From Bacillota bacterium (lineage in GTDB: Bacteria; Bacillota; Clostridia; Christensenellales; SZUA-584), in contig JAEYZN010000039.1 of the NCBI GenBank assembly GCA_023428025.1, positions 1 to 64,000 on the forward strand: 64,000 nt of DNA, written 5' to 3'. The translations under genes and the position numbers were made by a program. How positions within the stretch are numbered: the stretch's first letter is position 1; every line of letters begins with the position of its first letter. Shown piece by piece: positions 16,536 to 25,237 of this stretch. The notes beneath the pieces were generated by a model. The model did not search any database. It was given only the letters and a program-made list of their open reading frames with translations, and was not told where the DNA came from.

Positions 16536-18370
16536 ACAACACGATCCTGACCATTCTTTCGCTCAGCGCGTCCGGCTCAGTTCTGGCCCTGATCCTCCTT
16601 GCACTGCGGCCGCTTTTGAAAAACAAGGTCTCCAAAACGTTCCAGTATTATATCTGGCTGCTGGTGCTGCTGCGGCTGGCGTTGCCGCTATCCTTTGACG
16701 GCAGCATCATGAGCCAGATCATTCCTCAAACGGGCATGACACCGGTGCCGGTGGTTTCAACCCCTGACGATGGCAATGGAATAACGCAGGGGGATAATAC
16801 ACCGCAGGGCAATGAACCAAATACCCCGCCGGAGGTCGCGCCATCCGGCATGGCGCCGAATGGCAACGCTGCACCGAACCCGAACCTCCCGGCAGCGTCC
16901 GAACCCACGCGGTTCAACATTTGGCAGTTTGCTTTGGACCATCTGACCGCCATATGGCTGCTGGGCGCGGCGCTGTATCTCGGCTGGTTTGTCACCGCTT
17001 ATCTGCGTTTCAGCCGAAAACTCAGAAAAACCAGCATTCGGCCCCACCCCCAGGACATGGAGGTCTATGCCAAGCTGCGCAGCCATACGCGCGTGCGGCT
17101 GGTCTGCAATCCGTATATCAATACCCCCATGCTGATCGGGTTCTTATCCCCGTGCATCGTGATCCCGCAGCTGGCGTACGCCGAAAACGGAATGAAATCG
17201 GATCTCCGGCATATCCTGCGGCATGAGCTGACGCATTACCGCCGCCGCGACCTGCTGTATAAATGGTTTGTCGTATTGGTCAGCGCTTTGCACTGGTTCA
17301 ATCCGCTGATGGTCCTGGTGCGGCGGGAGGTCAGCCGGACTTGCGAGCTGTCGTGTGACGAGGCGGTGATACGTTCCCTGGATGCCGCTGAGCGGCAGGA
17401 TTACGGAGAGACCCTGCTCGCCATTGCGTCAAGCAAACGGCTCCCCACCGGGGTCGTAACGACGACAATGTGTGAAGGAAAACGTGAATTGAAAGAAAGG
17501 TTGGAAAGCATCATGACATATAAAAGCAAAAGCGTATTCATGGTGGCCGTTTCTCTCATTTTGGCACTGTTGCTTGCCGGGTGCAGCGTGGCGCTTGGCG
17601 CGGCAAGCGTCACTCAAATGCCCGATGAAGCTTCTCTATCCCCCACGGCAACGGACACGTCCGGTGTTTCAACAAGTCCTGATGTTGAAGCGTCCCCATC
17701 CCCCGCGGCAACGGATACTCCCGATGTTTCGACGATACCCGGAGTTGAAGCGTCCCAGTCCCCCACAGCCACGGACGCCTCCGGTGCTCCGACAAGGCCT
17801 TCTTCTCCCAATAGTGCGGCGTTGGAAGCATATAATGCGGTATTACAGAATCAGGCTGAGTTTTTCAGCACCGATGTCAATAAAAATTTAAATATAAGCC
17901 AATTAAACCAAGCAATCAGTTCGGAAGTTGTTACCGTAGATGTGGCAAGCTTTGCCGTTATCGATATAGGACATGGAGGGGTGCCGGCAGTTATTCTATC
18001 GCTTAACGTGAATGGTAACGGTTATGGCGTTGAAGTTTTAAGCTATCAGGATGGTATCGTTTATGGTTACACTTTTTCCGGAAGACAGTTTGGCGATCTG
18101 AGGACTGACGGAACATTTGTAGCTTCCGGCGGTGCGGCTGACGTTGGCATCTGTACCATTGCTTTTGACAAAAACACATACTTGATCGATAAATTTACTT
18201 ATAGCGAATCAAATACCGATTCAGAAAACAATATGAGCGTGTCTTACTTTGTTAATCATCAAAGCGCCACGGAAGATGAGTATAATGCGGCTTTCAGCCA
18301 ATGGCAGAAGATACCGTATGTAACGTGGTACGATTTTACTGCTGCTAATATGGGTACAAAGTTGTCTTAG
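16532..18370 (+). CDS. blaR1: BlaR1-like M56 membrane metallopeptidase sensor with unusual C-terminal domain
   Basis: 612 residues. Membrane helices at 1-60 and near 130-150 precede the M56 zinc peptidase with HELTH (HILRHELTHYRRRDLLYKWF) and the second glutamate in TCELSCDEAV. A further membrane segment ends in LLLAGCSV near 350. Outside it is a Ser/Thr/Pro repeat stretch (VEASPSPAATDTP repeats, about 75 residues) and a roughly 170-residue domain (YNAVLQNQAEFFSTD ... YFVNHQSATEDEYN). Classic BlaR1 has a penicillin-binding domain with SxxK there; none is seen, so the signal sensed is probably not a beta-lactam bound to a serine. The 3' third is duplicated downstream. Confidence 0.85.
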   Translation: MNNTILTILSLSASGSVLALILLALRPLLKNKVSKTFQYYIWLLVLLRLALPLSFDGSIMSQIIPQTGMTPVPVVSTPDDGNGITQGDNTPQGNEPNTPPEVAPSGMAPNGNAAPNPNLPAASEPTRFNIWQFALDHLTAIWLLGAALYLGWFVTAYLRFSRKLRKTSIRPHPQDMEVYAKLRSHTRVRLVCNPYINTPMLIGFLSPCIVIPQLAYAENGMKSDLRHILRHELTHYRRRDLLYKWFVVLVSALHWFNPLMVLVRREVSRTCELSCDEAVIRSLDAAERQDYGETLLAIASSKRLPTGVVTTTMCEGKRELKERLESIMTYKSKSVFMVAVSLILALLLAGCSVALGAASVTQMPDEASLSPTATDTSGVSTSPDVEASPSPAATDTPDVSTIPGVEASQSPTATDASGAPTRPSSPNSAALEAYNAVLQNQAEFFSTDVNKNLNISQLNQAISSEVVTVDVASFAVIDIGHGGVPAVILSLNVNGNGYGVEVLSYQDGIVYGYTFSGRQFGDLRTDGTFVASGGAADVGICTIAFDKNTYLIDKFTYSESNTDSENNMSVSYFVNHQSATEDEYNAAFSQWQKIPYVTWYDFTAANMGTKLS

Positions 18371-19370
18371 ATTTAGATTGCATCAATGCCTGTGAATTGG
18401 CCTTTGGAATGAATGTTTATAAACTGTTGCTGCTGAATTTCTATCTATAAGTTTGGTTATTGCAACAATGTGTGAAGGAAAACGCGAATTGAAAGAAAGG
18501 TTGGAAAGTATCATGACATATAAAAGCAGAAGCGTATTCATGGTTGCCGTATCTCTTGTTTTGGCGCTGTTGCTTGCCGGCTGCAGCGTGGCGCTTGGCG
18601 CGGTAAACGCGACAAATCAAATACCCGATGAAGCTTCCGAATCCCCCGCAGCCACGGACACCCCCAGTGTTTCGACAAGTTCTGAGGTTGAAGCGTCCCC
18701 GTCCCCCACGGCGACGGACACGCCCAGCGTGACAACAAGTCCTGACGTTGAAGCGTCCCCGTCTCCCGCAGCAGCGGACACCTCCGGTATTGCGACAAGG
18801 CCTTCTTCTGCCAATAGTCCGGTATTGGCAGCATACAATGCGGTATTGCAGAATCAGGCCGAATTCTTCAGTACGGATAATAAGAAAAAATTAAAATTGA
18901 ACGACTTTTTGACCAACAAAGAGATTTATGAAACGACCTTCAGTGTCACGCGCTTTACGGTGCTCGACATGGACGGCGACAACGTGCCTGAGGTTGTGCT
19001 TGAATTGTCGGTCGCGAATGAACCACAGTTCTATGAAGTCCTGCATTATATGGACGGAGCCGTTAATGGATACCTTATTCCATACAGGGGGTTAACAGAG
19101 CTAAAAGCGAATGGAACATTCTTTTTTTCAGGCGGTGCAGCAGATAGCGGAGTCGGAAAATTGAAATTCGAGTCAACGGCCTATACAACCGACAGGTTGG
19201 GGTACAGTCAGTCCAGTCAGGGCGATACCACCTTGACCATATCATACTTCATCAATAATCAATCCGCTACAAAGGAAGCCTTTGATTCCTTCATGAATGG
19301 ACAATCCGGGAAGAAAGGTGCGGACTGGTACGAGTTTTCTCAAGCGAATATCGAAGCTGAGCTTTCTTAA
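17465..19370 (+). repeat. Tandem duplication of the blaR1 3' part, 1,000-bp period
   Basis: Starting at ACAATGTGTGAAGGAAAACG, the copy at 17465-18370 recurs at 18465-19370, and both end in a stop at the same relative place. Identity is high over the membrane segment and the Ser/Thr/Pro repeats and lower in the outer domain, so the copies have begun to diverge. Inside each copy, 60-bp units coding for VEASPSP-type repeats form a smaller repeat. Confidence 0.9.
18513..19370 (+). CDS. Lipoprotein paralogue of the BlaR1 outer domain
   Basis: 285 residues from the ATG at 18513; in-frame TTG (18453) and ATG (18468) starts would add 15-20 residues copied from the cytosolic part of BlaR1. From 18513 the start MTYKSRSVFMVAVSLVLALL followed by LAGC is a textbook lipoprotein signal with lipobox. 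Ser/Thr/Pro repeats then lead to the same outer domain as the sensor (YNAVLQNQAEFFSTD, SYFINNQSATKEAF). It carries an extra LDMDGDNVPEVVLELS calcium-loop-like stretch, seen as LDxDGDxxPE. It arose by tandem duplication and has lost the peptidase. It may compete for or present the sensor's ligand (inference). Confidence 0.75.
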   Translation: MTYKSRSVFMVAVSLVLALLLAGCSVALGAVNATNQIPDEASESPAATDTPSVSTSSEVEASPSPTATDTPSVTTSPDVEASPSPAAADTSGIATRPSSANSPVLAAYNAVLQNQAEFFSTDNKKKLKLNDFLTNKEIYETTFSVTRFTVLDMDGDNVPEVVLELSVANEPQFYEVLHYMDGAVNGYLIPYRGLTELKANGTFFFSGGAADSGVGKLKFESTAYTTDRLGYSQSSQGDTTLTISYFINNQSATKEAFDSFMNGQSGKKGADWYEFSQANIEAELS

Positions 19371-19408
19371 AATCCATAACAGCCCAGCATGATTCTAAAA
19401 CAACAGTC

Positions 19409-19445
19409 AAAAGCGGCTTGCTTCAAAAGCAGGCTGCTTTTATAT
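19409..19445 (+). terminator. Probable terminator after the lipoprotein gene
   Basis: AAAAGCGGC and GCTGCTTTT pair 8 of 9 around a 15-nt loop, followed by TATATTA. The T run is short, so strength is uncertain. Confidence 0.4.
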
Positions 19446-19528
19446 TACGTATACACCATAACCGCGCAAGGCGTGCTATAATAGACAGGCAGCAAGCCAA
19501 GCATCATGTGACCAACAGGAGACCCTCA

Positions 19529-20515
19529 ATGAAGATTTTTGTCTACAACCTGCGCGAATACGATGAAAAGCCTTACTTCGACCGGTTCTGCGCCGAGCAC
19601 CATCTGGAATACGCCTACGTATCGAAATACCCGGCTCTGGAGAACGCCGAACTGGTGCGCGGCTGCGAGGCGGTCAACATCATCACCAGCCCCACCGACG
19701 CCGCCCTGCTCCGGCGATGGCATGACCTGGGCGTCAGATACATCGCGACCCGCACCATCGGGTTCGAGCATATCGACATCGCGGCGGCGCGCGCGCTGGG
19801 CATGCGGGTGGCCAGCATCAGCTACTCGCCGGACAGCGTCGCCAACTACGCCATCATGCTCATGCTGATGGCCTGCCGCAACATCAGCCATATCATCCAG
19901 CGCGCCAAGCTGCAGGACTACACGCTGCGCGGCAAGATCGGCCGCGAGCTGTCCCGCAGCACCGTGGGCGTGATCGGCACCGGGCGGATAGGCCGCACCG
20001 TCATCGGGCATCTCAGCCGTTTCGGCTGCAAGCTGCTCGCGTACGACGCTTACCCGGACGAGGCTGTGGCGCAAAACGCCGAGTATGTGCCGCTGGATAC
20101 GCTGCTCTCCGAAAGCGACATCATCACGCTGCACGCGCCGCTGAACGACGGCACCCGCCACCTGATCGGCCGGGACGCCGTCGCGAAAATGAAGCCGGGC
20201 GTCATCCTCGTGAACACGGCGAGAGGGGCGCTGGTGGACACCGCCGCGCTGATCGAGGGGCTGGACAGCCATCATATCGGCTTTGCCGCGCTGGACGTGC
20301 TGGAGAACGAGCACGGCCTATATTACTTCAACCGCATGAACGAGGTGATCGGCAACCACGAGCTCGCGATCCTGAGTTCATACCCCAACGTCATCCTGAC
20401 GCCCCACACCGCCTTCTACACCGAGGAGGCCGTGTCCAACATGGTGGAGAACTCTATTCTGGGGCTGCTCAGCTTTGAGCAGGGCGGGCCCAGCCCGTTT
20501 GAGGTGCAGGCCTGA
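19529..20515 (+). CDS. D-2-hydroxyacid (D-lactate) dehydrogenase, VanH-like
   Basis: 328 residues from the ATG after AGGAG; longer in-frame starts lie in the upstream hairpin. The NAD site is GVIGTGRIGRTV (near residue 150). The catalytic residues are the Arg in NTARGALVDT, the Glu in LDVLENE and the His in TPHTAFYT. It reduces pyruvate to D-lactate using NADH. The VanH group supplies D-lactate for modified peptidoglycan, but no D-Ala-D-Lac ligase or vanX gene is here, so fermentation is the likelier role. A strong terminator follows. Confidence 0.88.
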   Translation: MKIFVYNLREYDEKPYFDRFCAEHHLEYAYVSKYPALENAELVRGCEAVNIITSPTDAALLRRWHDLGVRYIATRTIGFEHIDIAAARALGMRVASISYSPDSVANYAIMLMLMACRNISHIIQRAKLQDYTLRGKIGRELSRSTVGVIGTGRIGRTVIGHLSRFGCKLLAYDAYPDEAVAQNAEYVPLDTLLSESDIITLHAPLNDGTRHLIGRDAVAKMKPGVILVNTARGALVDTAALIEGLDSHHIGFAALDVLENEHGLYYFNRMNEVIGNHELAILSSYPNVILTPHTAFYTEEAVSNMVENSILGLLSFEQGGPSPFEVQA

Positions 20516-20536
20516 CGCCATCCCTTCATCTACAAG

Positions 20537-20580
20537 AAAAACACCGCTCTGCCGGTTCGCGCCGGAGGCGGTGTTTTTGG
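20537..20580 (+). terminator. Intrinsic terminator after the dehydrogenase
   Basis: AAAAACACCGC and GCGGTGTTTTT are perfect 11-bp arms; the loop holds a second small hairpin (CCGGttcgcgCCGG). A T tract is part of the right arm. Confidence 0.85.
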
Positions 20581-20719
20581 TTTATGCTCTATCCCATAGG
20601 ATACGGGAATTCTGTATGCGCCGGGAGAAACAGCGGGTGGCATACCGGTATGCTTTGTAAGTATCTCCGGCTGTTAACAGGCGGGACCTCTTATGACTTG
20701 ACTTTACGTTTGAAAATTC

Positions 20720-20742
20720 GGACGACCACAGGTCGCCCCTAC
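20720..20742. repeat. Solo copy of a short dispersed repeat
   Basis: The stretch gacCACAGGtCGCCCCTAC resembles the right end of the mini-element at 46750-46859 (CACAGG...CGCCCCTAC). It contains the small dyad CGACC-aca-GGTCG. The rest of 20581-20800 holds no gene. Confidence 0.45.
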
Positions 20743-20800
20743 TGCACATTATGCTGGATGCCACATGGCTTCTGTAGACCGGCGTAAAAACAACGGCCGT

Positions 20801-22057
20801 TTACCCCTGCGCCTCCCCCGCGCGCTTGCGCGTCACGTATTCGTCGATCGCGTCGGCCACCTTGCGGGACACCTTGACCGCCTCAACCACCGTTTTGGCC
20901 CCGGTCACCACGTCGCCGGAGGCAAAAACGCCCTCGCGGCTGGTCCGGCCGTATTCGTCCACGTCCACCAGACCGTTGTCCTTCACATCGATCCCCGTGG
21001 TGGACGAGACGATCACCGATCTTGGCCCCTGCCCGATCGCCACGATCACCGAATCCGCCGGGAACAGCGTCTCCGTTCCCGGCATGGGTTCAATGACCGT
21101 TTCGCCGTTTTCGTTCACTGATTCCCGGGAATCGGCCAGCATGACGCCTGCGTCCACAAACCTGACCGCCGTCTTATGATAGATGATCCGCGCGCCGTCT
21201 ATTTTGGCGTATTCCGTTTCCACGGCCCTCGCGGTGACGGAGGTTTCGTCCGCGTTGCAGATGATGCTCACCTCGCGGCAGCCGTGGCGGAACGCCGTGC
21301 GGGCCGCGTCCATGGCGACGTTGCCCGCGCCGATGACCGCCAGCTTTTCGCCCAGCCAGTACACATCGGGATTTTTCAGATAATCGATCGCGAAATGCAC
21401 ATGGCCGAGGCTCTCCCCCGGAATGTTCAGCTTTCGGGGACGCCAGACGCCTGTGCCCATGAATATGGCGTCAAAACCGTCACGCAGCAGGTCGTCCACG
21501 GAGAGGTTGATGCCGATGCTGGTGTTGGGGCGAATCTTGACCCCGCTGTCGATCAGCGTTTTCATCAGGCGGCCCAGGATGCTCTTGGGCAGGCGGAATT
21601 CCGGTATGCCGTAGCGGAGTATTCCGCCGATCTGGTCGTGCCCCTCATAGATCGTCACATCATAATTTTTCTGGCACAGCAAAAACGCGATGGTGATGCC
21701 CGCCGGGCCGGACCCGATGATGGCGACCTTGCCGCGGTTCTTCAGCGACGGCACCGGCTTGTATATGTTCAGGTAAAAGTCGGAGATGTATTGCTCGATA
21801 GAGCTGATCTGCACGGGCGACCCCTTTTTGCCCAACACGCAGTGGCCTTCGCACTGGTTTTCCTGCGGGCATACATGGCAGCAGACGATGGAGAGCGGAT
21901 TGTTGTCAAAAAGCAGCTTTCCCGCTTCGGATATTTTGTTGTCCAGGAGCAAACCTATCGCTTCCTTGATAGGCGTTCTGATGGGACATCCCGTGCTGCA
22001 CAAAGGCCTGTTGCACTGCAGGCAGCGTTTCGCATCATCTATGACATGTTTGCTCAT
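20801..22057 (-). CDS. GltD-like FAD/NAD(P) oxidoreductase (glutamate synthase small-subunit family)
   Basis: 418 residues. N-terminal cysteines (RCLQCNRPLCSTGCPIRTPI; VCCHVCPQENQCEGHC) bind two 4Fe-4S clusters. The FAD Rossmann motif is VAIIGSGPAGITIAFLL, the NAD(P) motif is LAVIGAGNVAMDAARTA, and GVFASGDVVTGAKTVVEAV is the closing FAD segment. This is the layout of the GltD/NfnB/PreT family, which passes electrons from NAD(P)H to a partner. No gltA or nfnA partner is adjacent, so the acceptor is unknown. AAAGGAG precedes the ATG. Confidence 0.88.
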   Translation of the reverse strand: MSKHVIDDAKRCLQCNRPLCSTGCPIRTPIKEAIGLLLDNKISEAGKLLFDNNPLSIVCCHVCPQENQCEGHCVLGKKGSPVQISSIEQYISDFYLNIYKPVPSLKNRGKVAIIGSGPAGITIAFLLCQKNYDVTIYEGHDQIGGILRYGIPEFRLPKSILGRLMKTLIDSGVKIRPNTSIGINLSVDDLLRDGFDAIFMGTGVWRPRKLNIPGESLGHVHFAIDYLKNPDVYWLGEKLAVIGAGNVAMDAARTAFRHGCREVSIICNADETSVTARAVETEYAKIDGARIIYHKTAVRFVDAGVMLADSRESVNENGETVIEPMPGTETLFPADSVIVAIGQGPRSVIVSSTTGIDVKDNGLVDVDEYGRTSREGVFASGDVVTGAKTVVEAVKVSRKVADAIDEYVTRKRAGEAQG

Positions 22058-22090
22058 TCACACAATCTCCTTTAATAATAACCACTTTGA

Positions 22091-22120
22091 ATTATAGCAT
22101 GTGAACCTATACAAATTCAA
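22091..22120 (-). promoter_or_regulatory. Promoter of the GltD-like gene
   Basis: On the minus strand TTGAAT (22120-22115) and TATAAT (22096-22091) are 18 bp apart, ending about 34 bp before the start codon. Confidence 0.6.
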
Positions 22121-22461
22121 ATGAATGATCTGTGAAAACTATTGGAAGGCTGTAACCTGAATGAATTCTTCGGTATTCAAATCCTATGTGAATGCATTAA
22201 TTGGGCATAGAGATGCTGTTAAGGGTCGGGAAGAAGCGTCAGTCATTCAACCGATCAAGGGCTCCGGCATTATTAAGAAGAATTCCCGTCTGTTAACCCC
22301 TCTCTTTATCTGATATAATGATCTGACAATGATATCCTGATATCCACATGGGGCGATATTCGCTTTAACACGATACAGCCAAAGCACTTCTGGACGATGT
22401 CCAGGATAGCATAGCACCATCACGCATGCAAGCGTCAATCAACTTTTGGGAGGACACAGGA
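22121..22461 (+). other. Upstream region of the HDOD gene, one candidate -10
   Basis: No gene was recognised. A TATAAT at 22314-22319 with a weak TGTTAA 17 bp upstream could start a leader of about 140 nt to the HDOD gene. Confidence 0.4.
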
Positions 22462-23325
22462 GTGTATAAAGAAACATTGCTTGAGCGGCTTGAGAATTCA
22501 GACCGTCTGCCAAGGCTTCCTCAAAATATCAGTGAAATCCTTGCGATGCTGAAAAACCCGATGGACGTTGATCTCGATGCGCTGGTTGAGAAGGTGACGC
22601 AGTCGGGTGAGCTGAATAAGCTGATGATCAACAATATCAATTCGGGGTATTTTCGCGTCGCCAGAAAGATCACAACGATCAGGGACGCGGTGGTGTATCT
22701 GGGGATGCAGACCGTGCAAAACCTTCTCATCTTCTTCATTTCGCGCCAGCTTTTTTCCGGTGTGCCGCGCACCCATAAAAAGAGGACATTTGATATGCCC
22801 ACTTACTGGAGGCATGTTATCGGGACCTCCGCTGCCAGCAGCCTGTTGTCCTCCCGGATCAAGCAGGGAGACCCGTATAAGCTTTTTACCTACGGTTTGA
22901 TCCACGATATCGGCATCGCTTTACTGGACGCCTGCCTGCCCGAACTGATCGACGACGTTTCGGAAAAGGTGTTGGGCGGCATCCATCAGCTGGCTGCCGA
23001 ACGTGCGGTGTTCGGCGGGATTACCCATGCCGAGATCGGCGCCTGGCTGTGCGGCAAATGGAATATACGCGAAGACATAACGAACATCGTGGCGTATCAT
23101 CATACGCCCTTTATCGCAAAAACCAACATCAGCGAGGTCAGGCTGCTCCACGTTGCGGATGTGATCAGCACGGAATACTATGAAAAATTGTTGGGCGTCA
23201 GCATCAATCACAAGATAAGCCCTCACATTCTGAACGCCCTCGGCATTACCGATACGGATGTGCAAGCTGTCGCCGATGCGCTTCCGCAGGAGGTGGAAAG
23301 CCTTCACAGCTACTTCATCGCGTGA
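22462..23325 (+). CDS. HDOD-domain signalling protein
   Basis: 287 residues from a GTG start placed 8 bp after GGGAGG; the earlier in-frame ATG lacks a ribosome site. The HDOD domain runs from LPRLPQNISEILAML to GLIHDIGIALLD, ITHAEIGAWLCGKW and VAYHH. The HD pair is kept, whereas many HDOD proteins have lost it, so phosphohydrolase activity is possible. HDOD proteins are single-domain signalling modules. No partner GGDEF or receiver domain is next to it. Confidence 0.85.
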   Translation: MYKETLLERLENSDRLPRLPQNISEILAMLKNPMDVDLDALVEKVTQSGELNKLMINNINSGYFRVARKITTIRDAVVYLGMQTVQNLLIFFISRQLFSGVPRTHKKRTFDMPTYWRHVIGTSAASSLLSSRIKQGDPYKLFTYGLIHDIGIALLDACLPELIDDVSEKVLGGIHQLAAERAVFGGITHAEIGAWLCGKWNIREDITNIVAYHHTPFIAKTNISEVRLLHVADVISTEYYEKLLGVSINHKISPHILNALGITDTDVQAVADALPQEVESLHSYFIA

Positions 23326-23379
23326 GCGATGACACATCAATAAGTCTTCGTTTCATTCATTATGTAACCGCCTTTATAA

Positions 23380-23415
23380 CCTGTCACGCTGTTGTCAGGT
23401 TTTTTGGTTTATAAT
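23380..23415 (+). promoter_or_regulatory. Shared 22-bp site and -10 before the WYL regulator
   Basis: The 22-bp block 23380-23401 (core TGTTGTCAGGTT, left part CCTGTCACGC) matches 24340-24361 at 18 positions. In both cases TATAAT starts exactly 8 bp after the block (here 23410-23415). No good -35 exists, which suggests an activator contacting polymerase from this site. Binding by the WYL regulator is inferred. Confidence 0.65.
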
Positions 23416-23432
23416 AATCCTGAGGTGATATT

Positions 23433-24329
23433 GTGCAGATCAACCGGCTTTTCGAGATCGTCTACATATTGCTGAACAAAAAGCAGGTTACCGCCAAGGA
23501 GCTGGCGGCACGCTTCGAGGTGTCCGTCCGGACGATCTACCGGGATATTGAAGCGCTGTCGGCGGCGGGCATCCCCGTTTACGCCAATCCGGGCAAGGGC
23601 GGCGGCATCGCGCTGCTTGACGGGTATGTGCTCGACAAATCCGTGCTCTCGGAGAGCGAGCAGAACGAGATATTGTTCGCGCTGCAAAGCCTGTCCGCCG
23701 CGCAAAGCCCCGACACCGCCGGCGTGCTCGCAAGGCTGAGCAGCCTGTTCCGCAAGGACAGCGCCGGCTGGATCGAGGTGGACCTGTCGCCCTGGGGCAG
23801 CGATAAGCGAAGCGGCGGGTTTGCGCAATTGAAGGAGGCCATCCTCAACCGCCGCGTGATCGAGTTCGACTATTTCAGCGGAACAGGGGAAAATAGCAGG
23901 CGCAGCGCCGAGCCGGTGAGGCTGGTCTTCAAGGTCAACGCGTGGTATCTGCGCGGGTTCTGCCTCTCCCGCAACGCGTTCAGAACCTTCAAGCTCTCCC
24001 GCATGACCAGCGTCCGGGTGACGGAGGCGCGTTTCGCGGAAAGGCCGGAGCCGCCGGACAACGCCCCGGCGCAAAGCGCCCAGCAATGGATCGATGTGCG
24101 GCTGAGAATCTCTCCCGACGCGGCCTACAGGGTGTACGATGAGTTCAGCGAAACGGATATCGCGAAGGACCCCGGCGGTTCGTTCACCGTGGCGGCGTGC
24201 CTGCCGGACAGCGGCTGGCTGATTGGCTATATCCTGTCCTTCGGCGGCAGCGCGGAGGTGCTGGAGCCGCTGACCTTGCGCGACAGGATACGCGAACAGG
24301 CGAGTCTGATCTTTGAGAATTCAAAATAG
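23433..24329 (+). CDS. YafY-like HTH/WYL-domain transcriptional regulator
   Basis: 298 residues from a GTG after TGAGGTG. An N-terminal HTH_11 (KKQVTAKELAARFEVSVRTI YRDIEAL, split) is followed by the WYL domain: IEFDYFSGTGENSRRSAEPV, WYLRGFCLSRNAFRTFKLSR. It ends in a WCX-type segment. WYL domains sense nucleotide or other small ligands. It is followed by an SDR operon that carries the same upstream site, so it is the likely regulator of that operon and of itself. Confidence 0.88.
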   Translation: MQINRLFEIVYILLNKKQVTAKELAARFEVSVRTIYRDIEALSAAGIPVYANPGKGGGIALLDGYVLDKSVLSESEQNEILFALQSLSAAQSPDTAGVLARLSSLFRKDSAGWIEVDLSPWGSDKRSGGFAQLKEAILNRRVIEFDYFSGTGENSRRSAEPVRLVFKVNAWYLRGFCLSRNAFRTFKLSRMTSVRVTEARFAERPEPPDNAPAQSAQQWIDVRLRISPDAAYRVYDEFSETDIAKDPGGSFTVAACLPDSGWLIGYILSFGGSAEVLEPLTLRDRIREQASLIFENSK

Positions 24330-24339
24330 ATTTTTAAAA

Positions 24340-24375
24340 CATGACACGGTGTCGTCAGGTTATGTTCCGTATAAT
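24340..24375 (+). promoter_or_regulatory. Second copy of the WYL-linked site, with -10
   Basis: Block 24340-24361 (CATGACACGG then TGTCGTCAGGTT) and TATAAT at 24370-24375, at the same 8-bp distance as the copy before the regulator gene. It drives the SDR/SnoaL/Dabb operon. Confidence 0.65.
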
Positions 24376-24423
24376 GCGGATATGGCGCAAGTCCATATAA
24401 CGAGGAAAGTTGGAAACGCTTTT

Positions 24424-25215
24424 ATGGATACAACAACAGCTATGAAGGAGCTTGCGGGCAGGCGCGCCCTGGTCACGGGCGGCACCAAGGGCGGCATCGG
24501 CGAAGCCGTCGTGAAGCGCCTCTCGCAGGTGGGCGCGACGGTGATCACGACCGCGCGCAACACCCCGGATAAGCGGGAAGGCCCGGCGCTGTTCGTCGAG
24601 GCGGACATCAGCACCAAGGACGGCACGGACAGGATCATCGATTACGTATTGGGCCGTTTCGGCGGCGTGGACATTCTGGTCAACAACGTGGGCGGCTCCT
24701 CCACCCCCACCGGCGGCGTGCTCAAGCAGACGGACGCCGACTGGCAGCAGACCTTCGAGACCAACCTGTTCGCGGCGGTGCGGCTGGACCGGGGCCTGTT
24801 GCCGCCGATGCTCGCTCAGGGCCGTGGGGTCATCATCCATGTCACGTCCATCCAAAGCCGTTTCCCCGGCGAGAACACCATGGCCTATTCCGCGGCCAAG
24901 GCGGCGCTCACCAACTACAGCAAGGCGCTGGCGACGGAGCTGGCGCCCAGGGGCATCCGCGTCAACACCGTCGCGCCCGGCTTCACGGAGACGAAATCCG
25001 CCGAGGCGCTCATCCGGCGAATGGCGCAGGAACGGGGCACGGACTATGACACGGCGCGTCAGGCGCTGATGGATTCGCTGGGCGGCATCCCCATCGGCCG
25101 CACCGCGCGTCCCGAAGAGGTGGCGGAGCTCGTCGCGTTTCTGGTGTCCGACTGTGCCTCCTACATCGTGGGGGCCGAGCACACGATTGACGGCGGCATC
25201 GTGCGGACAATCTAA
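24424..25215 (+). CDS. Short-chain dehydrogenase/reductase
   Basis: 263 residues from the ATG at 24424; an ATG 14 codons upstream would fall at the transcription start and is rejected. NAD(P) loop LVTGGTKGGIGEAVV, NNVGG, catalytic YSAAK, and the closing IDGGI segment are all present. It reduces a carbonyl or oxidises an alcohol with NAD(P). It is first in an operon with a SnoaL-like and a Dabb-like protein, a set often linked to polyketide- or xenobiotic-type small-molecule changes; the substrate is unknown. Confidence 0.87.
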   Translation: MDTTTAMKELAGRRALVTGGTKGGIGEAVVKRLSQVGATVITTARNTPDKREGPALFVEADISTKDGTDRIIDYVLGRFGGVDILVNNVGGSSTPTGGVLKQTDADWQQTFETNLFAAVRLDRGLLPPMLAQGRGVIIHVTSIQSRFPGENTMAYSAAKAALTNYSKALATELAPRGIRVNTVAPGFTETKSAEALIRRMAQERGTDYDTARQALMDSLGGIPIGRTARPEEVAELVAFLVSDCASYIVGAEHTIDGGIVRTI

Positions 25216-25237
25216 TTTGTTGAAAGGAAGAATGATC

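Noticed and set aside
19529..20515. A vancomycin-resistance cluster around the VanH-like gene
   Set aside because: No D-Ala-D-Lac ligase, VanX or two-component genes nearby.
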